Origin: Pseudoalteromonas luteoviolacea
GTDB taxonomy: Bacteria > Pseudomonadota > Gammaproteobacteria > Enterobacterales > Alteromonadaceae
NCBI RefSeq assembly: GCF_021654285.1
Contig: NZ_JAKFZS010000032.1
Location: forward strand, 1-64,000
Length of the DNA: 64,000 bases
Direction of reading: 5' to 3'
Shown here: in pieces, positions 44,646 to 52,908 of the stretch
Numbering within the stretch: position 1 is the stretch's first letter
Layout of the letters: every line of letters begins with the position of its first letter
Notes under the pieces: model-generated
The model's database searches: none
Seen by the model: only the letters and a program-made list of their open reading frames with translations
What the model was told of the DNA's origin: nothing
Translations under genes and position numbers: made by a program

Positions 44646-45326
44646 ATGGAGAAAGTAATGTATCAGCATAAATGGGTATCAGGAGAGGCGATATCGTTTC
44701 CAGCCGGTAAAGCAGTCTGTATTGGCCGCAACTATGTGGCTCATGCGCAAGAGTTAAATAATCCCATACCCGAGTCTCCTTTATTGTTTATCAAACCTGC
44801 CAGTGCGTTCTGTGATTTTTCCCCAGCATTCACGATTAATGAACAGCTTGGTGAGCACCATTATGAGGCGGAGTTAGTGTTGTTAGTTGGCGAGACGATA
44901 ACCGCTGACACACTAGAGCCGTTATCACATATTTGTGGTATTGGTCTTGGTCTCGACCTGACTTTACGTCATCTACAGTCTCAGCTTAAAGCACAAGGAC
45001 ATCCTTGGGAGCGCGCAAAAGCATTTGATGGCAGCGCTTGTCTATCTGCATTTATACCTGCGAAAGAGTTAGAACTGACACAGCCTTTAGAGTTTAGGTT
45101 CTGGCAAAACGGTCAGCTTAGGCAATATGGTGAAACCGATAAGATGATTTTTAAACTAGACCACCTACTCCAAGAGGTAACCCGATACTTTACCTTGCAG
45201 CCGGGCGATATTGTGATGACAGGCACACCACAGGGGGTGGGTAAACTGAATGTGGGAGACTCACTCGCACTACAACTTGGCGACTTTGAGCAACTAAAAT
45301 CTCAGGTTCAAGCAATACTGCAATAG
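44646..45326 (+). CDS. Fumarylacetoacetate hydrolase family protein
   Basis: A 226-residue FAH-fold hydrolase similar to E. coli YcgM. CIGRNYVAHAQELNNP starts the fold, HHYEAELVLLVG holds the metal-binding Glu pair, and GDIVMTGTPQGVG is the C-terminal signature. It probably cleaves or decarboxylates a 2-oxo acid such as acylpyruvate or oxaloacetate. Start could be 44646 or 44658; both have purine-rich upstream sequence. Confidence 0.88.
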   Translation: MEKVMYQHKWVSGEAISFPAGKAVCIGRNYVAHAQELNNPIPESPLLFIKPASAFCDFSPAFTINEQLGEHHYEAELVLLVGETITADTLEPLSHICGIGLGLDLTLRHLQSQLKAQGHPWERAKAFDGSACLSAFIPAKELELTQPLEFRFWQNGQLRQYGETDKMIFKLDHLLQEVTRYFTLQPGDIVMTGTPQGVGKLNVGDSLALQLGDFEQLKSQVQAILQ

Positions 45327-45429
45327 TTTTTAATTAGTTGGACTGAACCTACTTAGATAATTTGACTGGACTCACTGTGCTCACTGGGCTTAGGCTACAG
45401 GGGTGAATTTACGTATATCAGGAAAAATT

Positions 45430-46617
45430 ATGAAAACTAAGCTATTAGGCACCCCTTTTAGCCCAACAGCATGCAAAGTATTGTTTTGTGGTGGCGGAGA
45501 GCTGGGCAAGGAAACTGTGATTGAATTTAAGCGATTAGGGGCAGAAGTCATTGTGTTAGACCGCTATGACAACGCGCCAGCCATGCAGGTTGCAGACAGA
45601 AGCTATACGCTCTCTATGTTGGATGGTGAACGACTGGCAGAAATTATTCGTGCAGAGCAGCCTGATTACATCGTGCCAGAAATTGAGGCGATCGCCACAG
45701 ATACATTGGTTGCGTTAGAGGCTGAAGGCTTTACGGTTGTACCAACGGCAAAAGCAACACAGCTCACCATGAATAGAGAGGGGATCCGCCGATTAGCAGC
45801 TGAAGAATTAAAGTTAGCCACTTCACCTTATCAATTTGTTGATAGTATCGACGACTTTCGTGCGGCCATAGAACACATTGGCATGCCCTGTGTAGTGAAG
45901 CCGATCATGAGCTCGTCGGGTAAAGGGCAAAGTGTGGTAAAAACGCATGAGGATATTGAGTCTGCGTGGGAATATGCACAGCAAGGCGGAAGAGCGGGGC
46001 AAGGGCGTGTTATTGTAGAGGGCTTTGTCGATTTTGATTATGAAATCACTTTACTGACCATACGCCACAGTCAGGGTACTAGCTTTTGTGCCCCAATTGG
46101 GCATGTACAAGCCGGTGGAGATTATCAGCAAAGCTGGCAGCCACAGGCAATGAGCGAACTTGCATTGGCACGCAGCAAAGATATTGCTAGCAAAATTACT
46201 GAGGCACTCGGTGGTCGCGGTTTGTTTGGCGTTGAGCTATTTATCAAAGGGGACGAGGTTTATTTTAGTGAGGTATCTCCACGTCCGCATGACACTGGCA
46301 TGGTGACCTTGATTTCCCAAGATTTGAGTGAGTTTGCGTTGCATGCGCGTGCTGTGCTTGGTTTGCCAATTCCTGCGATTCACTTTCATGGCCCTTCTGC
46401 ATCCAGTGTTATTCTTGTTGAAGGTGAGTCTGATCAAGTGCAATTTGGCAATTTAGGGCAAGCATTGGCAGAAGCCAATACCGATATCCGCTTGTTTGGT
46501 AAACCACAGGTTCAAGGTATCAGGCGCATGGGCGTTGCATTGGCACGAGATAATAGTGTGTATAAAGCGATAGAAAAAGCAAAGCGTGTCAGCGGTGCAG
46601 TTGAATATACCGTTTAA
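45430..46617 (+). CDS. purT: Formate-dependent phosphoribosylglycinamide formyltransferase
   Basis: A 395-residue ATP-grasp enzyme that makes formyl-GAR from GAR, formate and ATP in purine synthesis. LLGTPFSPTACKVLFCGGGELGKE opens the protein (visible as SPTACKVLFCGGGELGKE), PCVVKPIMSSSGKGQSVV is the ATP site, and VEGFVDFDYEITLLTIR and FSEVSPRPHDTGMVTL close it. I start at 45430, with AGGAAAA before it. Confidence 0.95.
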   Translation: MKTKLLGTPFSPTACKVLFCGGGELGKETVIEFKRLGAEVIVLDRYDNAPAMQVADRSYTLSMLDGERLAEIIRAEQPDYIVPEIEAIATDTLVALEAEGFTVVPTAKATQLTMNREGIRRLAAEELKLATSPYQFVDSIDDFRAAIEHIGMPCVVKPIMSSSGKGQSVVKTHEDIESAWEYAQQGGRAGQGRVIVEGFVDFDYEITLLTIRHSQGTSFCAPIGHVQAGGDYQQSWQPQAMSELALARSKDIASKITEALGGRGLFGVELFIKGDEVYFSEVSPRPHDTGMVTLISQDLSEFALHARAVLGLPIPAIHFHGPSASSVILVEGESDQVQFGNLGQALAEANTDIRLFGKPQVQGIRRMGVALARDNSVYKAIEKAKRVSGAVEYTV

Positions 46618-46629
46618 TTGCCTGAAATA

Positions 46630-46643
46630 GGGCCTTACGGCCC
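46630..46643. terminator. Short GC hairpin between purT and porin gene
   Basis: GGGCC TTAC GGCCC forms a 5 bp stem between converging genes. There is no T-run, so termination strength is doubtful. Confidence 0.35.
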
Positions 46644-46665
46644 CAAGGTTTGCAGCAAATTAAAC

Positions 46666-47352
46666 CTATAAATCAAAATCGATGGCGTAGCTCACATAGA
46701 CTTTGAGGTCGTCATCGGCATCAAGGTCGGTCTTTACTAAGCCAAAAGTATAGGCATCTTTACTCAGGCTGACGCCATAATCCATATAGCTGTCATCTTC
46801 TCCTGTCCATTCCATGACAGTATCACCACTGGAATTACCAATATGCAAGCCCAGCTCGGCGTCTGTGAAGACAGGGAAAGCAGCACTCAGTTCAACATAG
46901 AGCATATCTTCTTCTGTGCTGCTATCAGATTGCGCATGTGTCATATAACTCACTTTTAAACTGACGTTACGCCAACCGAGTGCACCATAGACTTCACCAA
47001 AATCGATATCGCCAGCTGCATCAGGATAAGCGTAGTGAATATAGCCAACGTCATAGCTCAGCGCCTTTACCTCGCCACTAAACCCTAAGTAGAAGTCTAA
47101 TTCATAGCTGGTACTGGATGTGTCACCAAAGTCGACATTGGAGGCCCAAGTACCGATATAAAAGCCAGAGTCATGGCTATAGTCAATCCCCCCTGATACG
47201 GCTGCGCCATCATCAGATTGAGTAATGCCACGCCAAAAGTAATTTGAACTGGCAGCTGCATTGGCGGAGACCGAGTGTTCGCTGGCTGAAATAGCCTGAG
47301 TAGAAAAGAGCGCTGCACACGTACACAATAAGAGAGTTGCTTTATTTGTCAT
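46666..47352 (-). CDS. TorF-family putative porin
   Basis: A 228-residue outer membrane protein with a signal peptide (cleavage after QAISA, about residue 23). The segment ANAAASSNYFWRGITQSDDG matches the family start (PF09694), and the protein ends with aromatic-rich strand KVYVSYAIDFDL. It should form a small beta-barrel. Composition is Asp/Tyr-rich, typical of the family. Transported solute unknown. Confidence 0.87.
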   Translation of the reverse strand: MTNKATLLLCTCAALFSTQAISASEHSVSANAAASSNYFWRGITQSDDGAAVSGGIDYSHDSGFYIGTWASNVDFGDTSSTSYELDFYLGFSGEVKALSYDVGYIHYAYPDAAGDIDFGEVYGALGWRNVSLKVSYMTHAQSDSSTEEDMLYVELSAAFPVFTDAELGLHIGNSSGDTVMEWTGEDDSYMDYGVSLSKDAYTFGLVKTDLDADDDLKVYVSYAIDFDL

Positions 47353-47624
47353 AGTGGTTCCTATATGGCACAGAGTAAATCGAATTTTAAACGAGTGGCT
47401 CTGGGGTGGTCAGCGATAGACCAAGCCGCAGAGGTATATCAGCAATCGCAAACTGCACGCCACTTTAGGCGCATTGGCTAGAATTTAGTTTAGGTGATTG
47501 AAATAAAATGTAATAAGTTTTTGTCAGACTAAATGTGTGAAGAGGTGTATTTTATCAGGGTGCACATCTATGGTGCGGATTGTTTCAGCCTGCACTGATA
47601 GTATGCAGGCTGTGAGCTAGGTGA

Positions 47625-48791
47625 TTAGCCAAATATGGTACGCATTAATTGAATGGTTTCATCAACGCTTCGGCCTTTTTCGACTTCCGCGATGATTGAA
47701 TCGCGTTTGGCACGAATATGTTCAGGCATAGATTCATCACTGAGTGCTCTATCAACCAGCGTTTCAGCTGATTCTTTGCTTCGGCGCACAGATTTAGTAC
47801 CAGAGCCGCTAGCTGTGCGTTTTGGCTTATGCAGTAGCTTGTAATAGTTCGACGAGGTCGCCATGTCTTCGTCGGCATAATAAAACAGTACAGGTAGAAG
47901 CGCCTTGATATCAGCCAATTTGGTTTCAAGTTCATTGCTGCCACTGGCCATTGCAAACCAAGGCATTTTAGCGATTGTTTGCACTATATCTTGCCAGTAC
48001 CGCTCAAAGTCACGGTTGTTTAAGCGTGTGATCCCCAACGCTTGGCAAAGGGCATCAAGGCGATTGTTACTGATAGGCGTAAATACATCAGGACGGCGCA
48101 TAGCAAGTAAGCGCGTAGCTGGTGCAAGCGTTGGCTTTTCATCGCTGCCGTTGAAAGCGCTGAGAAATGCGATGGTAAAGCCTTGGTAGTGCTCTAACGT
48201 GACTGGGCCTTCAAGTGGAATATGCGCTAAGGCATCATCGAAAGCACCCGGTAGGTCAGCCAGCTGTTGGTGGAACCCTTTGGCACTTTTTGTCGACGCA
48301 AACCACTCGACATCAAACTGATAAACACTGGTATCATGCTTTGCTGTATGTTTGCCGGCAAAAGCTAGACGGTCCTCTACAATCATATCTTGTAGTCTGC
48401 TATCGCGTAGTGTGGCAATGTAATCCAATAGTTTTAACTGCTCATCTAGTACTAATACGTCACTGCGCTGAGCGATGAACTCACCGACCACAGGCCAAGG
48501 TGCAATTCTCAGGGTTTTGACCTGTAAAAAGCTGATAGCTGAGATCAGCATGTCTTGGAGTTTTTTAACAGTGGGTAGCTGGTGGTCATCCAGCAGGTCA
48601 AAATTGATTCGGTTTTTAGCCACATCGAGTAACTCATAACACCAACCCAGGAAGTCCTCCGGGTGATTTTCTACTTTAACTGCCATCAGGTTCAGGCTGA
48701 TCTCAGTAGATTGCTTTAAGATGTTTTGGTAAATCTGACTTTCTTGTTCGCCCAAAGCCATATTTGACGGTGAAATGAGCAACTTTTTCAT
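47625..48791 (-). CDS. Conserved-looking protein of unknown function
   Basis: I do not recognise this 388-residue protein. No signal or membrane span is visible. It is mostly helical, with a basic stretch near RTASGSGTKSVRRSKESAE (about residue 335) and an ending with spaced helices. The longer frame to 48956 adds a basic, atypical sequence; I start at 48791 (MKKLLISPSNMALGEQES). It stands alone between a porin gene and asmA. Confidence 0.68.
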   Translation of the reverse strand: MKKLLISPSNMALGEQESQIYQNILKQSTEISLNLMAVKVENHPEDFLGWCYELLDVAKNRINFDLLDDHQLPTVKKLQDMLISAISFLQVKTLRIAPWPVVGEFIAQRSDVLVLDEQLKLLDYIATLRDSRLQDMIVEDRLAFAGKHTAKHDTSVYQFDVEWFASTKSAKGFHQQLADLPGAFDDALAHIPLEGPVTLEHYQGFTIAFLSAFNGSDEKPTLAPATRLLAMRRPDVFTPISNNRLDALCQALGITRLNNRDFERYWQDIVQTIAKMPWFAMASGSNELETKLADIKALLPVLFYYADEDMATSSNYYKLLHKPKRTASGSGTKSVRRSKESAETLVDRALSDESMPEHIRAKRDSIIAEVEKGRSVDETIQLMRTIFG

Positions 48792-49230
48792 GCTGCGTGA
48801 GTACTCCAAGGTTAGGTTGAAATCTAGACTATTCAGTTTAGCGAACGTATCGTTAAACTGGCAAGGGCGAGGATCATACCGAGTTCTAGCACAGTTGCAA
48901 TGTGGTTTTTGCGTCTTTTTTATTCTTTGATTTAAGCTGATTTTTTTATTGCGCATATTTTGCGAAAAATAGGGAATTCTGCGATTTGGTATTTTCTGCC
49001 TCTTGCCGCCCTTAGGTGAGCATGTAATTATCGGTGATTGATCGTTAAATGTACTTTTTAAGCTATAAAAACATAGGTTTAGGATTTTATGGTAATCTGT
49101 AAAATGATTCTATAAAACGTTAAATTGATTTATATTTATGCAAGATAGCATTTAGCCTCAGTGCTGCTTTGTGGTTTTTTATCAGCCTCGCTATCATAAT
49201 GCATAGATAATTATTTCTCTGGAAGGATGG
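48792..49230. other. Gap before asmA
   Basis: No gene seen, apart from a possible N-terminal extension of the minus gene. The sequence at 49060-49215 is AT-rich and presumably holds the asmA promoter. No palindrome stands out. Confidence 0.4.
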
Positions 49231-51183
49231 ATGATGAAGGCGATATTAAAAGGTGTAGTAGGGTTACTGATATTTATTGTGGTGTTGATAGTTGTGGCAC
49301 CCATGTTGATCCCAACGGAAACGATTGTGTCACAGATCACGACTCAAGTGGAGAAGACCACAGGCCGAAAGTTGACGATTGCAGGTGATAGTGAATTATC
49401 CATTTTGCCAGAGTTGAACATTAAGCTTAACCAAGTGGCCTTTGATAACATGCCAACGGGCAGTGCACCACATATGCTGGAAATGGAGCAGTTAGCTGTA
49501 CATATTCCATGGGGATCTTTGCTATCTGGTGATTTTAAGCTGGAGCGTTTTGTCATTCAAAACCCCAAAATTTTGTTGGAAGTGGACTCAACAGGCAAGC
49601 CAAATTGGCAGTTATTTGGCGCAACATCGACATCAGCAAGTACATCAACGAATGAAACAAGCTCAGGTCCTGTCACCTTACCTGATGGATTTGATATTGC
49701 TTTAGGGGAAGTGGCAATTTATGGCGGCTCACTCACTTATGTTGATAACCAAGGTGGAACTAAAGAAGAACTGAATGATTTATCATTGAGTGTAGCCCTT
49801 CCTTCATTATATCAATCACTTTCAGTGCAAGGCCAAGTTACTTTTCAAGGTCAGCGCTTTGACCTTGAATTAAGTGCAGATACGCCAGCTAAGGCAATTC
49901 AAAGTGAAGACTTCAAATTTACTAAAAAGCTTCGCAATGAGTTGGTAAATATCGATTTTAATGGCAGCGTACTCAAGCAAGGTCAGCTGTTTGAAGGCGC
50001 GCTTTCGCTGTCGGGCAGTTCAGTGAAATCGTTAGCTGCATGGCAAAAGGTCGACTTGAATGCCAAAGACAATGCCTTTAACCAGTTTGAAGTCACAGGA
50101 GACATGTCATTTGCGGACAATGTGTTTAGTCTCAAGCAGTTCACTGCTGCGCTAGATGAGTTGGCCATAAAGGGTCGTGCACAAGTGAACTTAGCCCAGA
50201 GGTTATCGGTCACTGCAGATGTCGATTTGGGGATGCTTGACTTAAACCCGTATTTACCAGAGCCTGCTGCAGCGCCTGAGCAAACGTCAGAGTCAAAAGA
50301 AGACACGCCTGCGCAGCCAATCGTATGGGATGATACTGAAATTGACTTGTCCGCTTTAAATACATTAGATGCGGATATCGTGGTGCGCTCAACGGGATTA
50401 AAAGCGCGCAAAGTTACTTTAGGCAAAAACCAGTTATCAGTGAAGTTAAATGGCGGCAAAGCCATAGTGTCATTGGATAGTTTTAATGCTTATGAGGGAG
50501 CCGGTAAAGGGAAAATAGAAATCAATGGAGCTAAAAAACCATACCAGATCAAGACAAATTTTGCGCTCAATGGCATTAATGCCGAGCCATTACTCACTGA
50601 TGCCATCGACTTTGATAAGGTACTGGGCAAAGGCAGTATTAATTGGCAGTTAACTACTCAAGGGGTGAGCCAAAAGCAATTTGTTTCGCAGCTAGGTGGA
50701 CAATTGGCATTTGAGTTTAAGGATGGAGGCGTAAAAGGAGCCAATTTGGCTGAGATGGTAAGAAAAGGCCAAGAAATGCTCAAAGGCAATTTCTCTGGGC
50801 TGTCTGAAGGCATTAATGCAGATTTTGATCCTCAGCAGAAAACCGACTTTTCAGCACTCACGGGGAGCTTTAAGTTTAATAAAGGTGTTGGAACGAATAC
50901 CGATTTATTGCTGGCAAGCCCACTTATTCGCGTGACTGGCTCTGGAGATGTTGATTTGCCTAAGACGTTTGTCGATTATCGTTTGGTAACAGGCATAGTC
51001 GATACCATTGAAGGGCAAAGTAGCCGTGATAAAAGTACAGGCTTTAAAGTCCCTGTACGGATCAAAGGCCCATTCCACAAAGTGGAAACGAATTTAGACT
51101 TAAGCAGTGCGGCTAAAGACAAAGCCAAAGATACAATTAAAGATAAACTTAAAGACAAATTCAAAGGCTTATTTGGCGGTTAA
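49231..51183 (+). CDS. asmA: AsmA family protein
   Basis: A 650-residue inner membrane-anchored protein with an N-terminal span (about residues 4-26), AsmA-type repeats, and the C-terminal domain with FKFNKGVGTNTDLLLASPLIRVTG-like text (visible as GVGTNTDLLLASPLIRVTG). AsmA-like proteins span the periplasm and help move phospholipid to the outer membrane. The tail is Lys-rich. AGGATGG precedes the start. A perfect hairpin follows the stop codon. Confidence 0.88.
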   Translation: MMKAILKGVVGLLIFIVVLIVVAPMLIPTETIVSQITTQVEKTTGRKLTIAGDSELSILPELNIKLNQVAFDNMPTGSAPHMLEMEQLAVHIPWGSLLSGDFKLERFVIQNPKILLEVDSTGKPNWQLFGATSTSASTSTNETSSGPVTLPDGFDIALGEVAIYGGSLTYVDNQGGTKEELNDLSLSVALPSLYQSLSVQGQVTFQGQRFDLELSADTPAKAIQSEDFKFTKKLRNELVNIDFNGSVLKQGQLFEGALSLSGSSVKSLAAWQKVDLNAKDNAFNQFEVTGDMSFADNVFSLKQFTAALDELAIKGRAQVNLAQRLSVTADVDLGMLDLNPYLPEPAAAPEQTSESKEDTPAQPIVWDDTEIDLSALNTLDADIVVRSTGLKARKVTLGKNQLSVKLNGGKAIVSLDSFNAYEGAGKGKIEINGAKKPYQIKTNFALNGINAEPLLTDAIDFDKVLGKGSINWQLTTQGVSQKQFVSQLGGQLAFEFKDGGVKGANLAEMVRKGQEMLKGNFSGLSEGINADFDPQQKTDFSALTGSFKFNKGVGTNTDLLLASPLIRVTGSGDVDLPKTFVDYRLVTGIVDTIEGQSSRDKSTGFKVPVRIKGPFHKVETNLDLSSAAKDKAKDTIKDKLKDKFKGLFGG

Positions 51184-51189
51184 GCCTAG

Positions 51190-51226
51190 GCGATGCATAT
51201 TATTCAACGCCAATAATATGCATCGC
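51190..51226. terminator. Perfect 15 bp inverted repeat after asmA
   Basis: GCGATGCATATTATT and its exact complement AATAATATGCATCGC flank a 7-base loop (CAACGCC). There is no T-run after the stem, so it may be a stable 3' end protection element instead of a canonical terminator. Confidence 0.65.
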
Positions 51227-51584
51227 TGCTATTTCACTTCGGCGTTATTTTCCCCAATGCACCTCTAGCACATAATGTAAACCCGCCATTGGTATACATT
51301 AATTATTGCTTTTTTTACATATATTTTAGGCGTTATTATCCCTAAGTCTCAGTTATCTAAAACGATAAGTCATCGGGAATTTGATAATTGCGAATAGTAC
51401 TGTGTACATGTAATATTTTTGATTGAAAAGTATACAGCTATTGTTTAATGCTATTAGGCATATTCCCAAAATAGATAAACATGTAGACCATGCTTATTAC
51501 TCATGATTTGTTAGGTGTTATCAATTTAATCTGTGTTCTTTATTACATGCGCTACACGGCCACTCGATACTGTTTAGGGGCGAG
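51227..51584. other. AT-rich gap before the ABC ATPase gene
   Basis: No gene seen. The stretch is AT-rich (about 51300-51540), with base content unlike neighbouring housekeeping genes, and probably starts the accessory block that follows. Confidence 0.4.
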
Positions 51585-52373
51585 ATGATGCGACTAAAGA
51601 GTGATAGGGCGGTGATCCAAGTGAAGAGCGTGAGTAAAACTTACCAAGGCTATCGCAAGCCTCTTGGGCTATCAGCCTCCTTAAAAAATCTTTTTCACCG
51701 AGAAATTGAATACACAGAAGCCGTTAAAGGGGTTTCTTTTGATATTGCTCGCGGTCAGACCGTGGCAGTGGTTGGCCAAAATGGGGCAGGAAAAACCACA
51801 ACGATGAAGATGCTATCTGGGATGATCAACCCGACTCAAGGGCATATCACTGTTTTTGGCCAGTCTCCCTGTATACACAAAGCAGCGTTTAAAAAACGAT
51901 GTTCATATTTTATGGGGCAGAGCTTTCAGGTTTGGCCGGATTTACCTGCGATGGATAGTTTCAATTTATGCCAAAGCATTTATGAGATCCCCATTCCTGT
52001 TTATAAACGGCGGCTGTCTTATTTGTCTGAATTTTTGCAAGTGACGCATTTATTGGGCATTCAAGTACGACGCCTTTCTATGTGTGAGCGCATAAAAATG
52101 GAGCTGATCGCTGCACTGCTACATAGTCCAGAAGTGTTGTTTTTAGATGAACCGATTGCAGGGTTGGATTATTTATCACAGCGAGCAATTATGCGTGCAA
52201 TACAGCATTTAGCAGCAGAGGATAAATTGACCGTTTTGTTATCAAGTCATTCAATTACAGATCTTTCGCTCTATTGTGAAAGGGCATTGGTGATGGAAGG
52301 AGGAAGATTGGTACTTGATAATGACATGCACTTGGCTGAACAATCATTACAGTGTTACGCAGAGACGATTTAA
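51585..52373 (+). CDS. ABC transporter ATP-binding protein without permease partner
   Basis: A 262-residue ATPase of the ABC-2 export group. Walker A reads GQNGAGKTT (about 64-72), Walker B EVLFLDEP, and the switch His is in LLSSHS. The signature motif reads RLSMCERIKMEL, with Cys in place of the second Gly of LSGGx, an unusual change. A permease gene should follow but the next 500 bp hold none. It may pair with a distant permease or be a relic. Confidence 0.8.
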   Translation: MMRLKSDRAVIQVKSVSKTYQGYRKPLGLSASLKNLFHREIEYTEAVKGVSFDIARGQTVAVVGQNGAGKTTTMKMLSGMINPTQGHITVFGQSPCIHKAAFKKRCSYFMGQSFQVWPDLPAMDSFNLCQSIYEIPIPVYKRRLSYLSEFLQVTHLLGIQVRRLSMCERIKMELIAALLHSPEVLFLDEPIAGLDYLSQRAIMRAIQHLAAEDKLTVLLSSHSITDLSLYCERALVMEGGRLVLDNDMHLAEQSLQCYAETI

Positions 52374-52908
52374 ACGATTAGGTGACAGGTAAAAATGAAT
52401 AAATGTCATGTTGGAATGAGATACGCATGGTAATCACAGCTTACTCTTGGCAGTGTAGGCCATTCATGAAAAAGCGAATGTAATTCTGTATGCCACAGTA
52501 TGACTGGCTTGTAGTAAAAATATTATACTGACCTATAAACTGGATAATAAAAGTCCAGTCTTTCCAATTGCTCACTAATTTTTAGAATAAGAAAGCGCAG
52601 GTTTACATTTATGTCATTTTTCTTTCTGTAAGGTGTCATGCTTGGTCTGTTTTAATCGACTCACTTTTTATTTTCTATTCATGTGTTAGGCGATAGGAGA
52701 GGCTTATGATAGTTAATCACTCAATCTTCTTTGTTGTACTACGCCTCTTAAACATTGAATATTCAGCTATTGTGTTTAGGTAAATTATTTCTGTCTATAT
52801 GAATGTTTCGAAATTGAAACAGGTTTATAAAAGTTCTAAATTGAGATGTTTTAGCTAATTTTTAACCAACTTAATGTTTTAATTATAATGAACAGCAGGA
52901 TAGGACTT
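52374..52908. other. Gap after the ABC ATPase, possible permease remnant
   Basis: No permease gene is present. A short frame (MNKCHVGMRYAW) begins at about 52395 and stops at once. A 25-codon frame at 52706-52783 has a strong AGGAGAG ribosome site and a hydrophobic start. The rest is AT-rich. Confidence 0.4.
52706..52783 (+). CDS. Possible 25-residue hydrophobic peptide
   Basis: ATG is preceded by ATAGGAGAGG at a good distance. The peptide reads MIVNHSIFFVVLRLLNIEYS and continues AIVFR. It could be a small membrane peptide or the start of a decayed membrane protein. Evidence is the ribosome site only. Confidence 0.25.
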   Translation: MIVNHSIFFVVLRLLNIEYSAIVFR

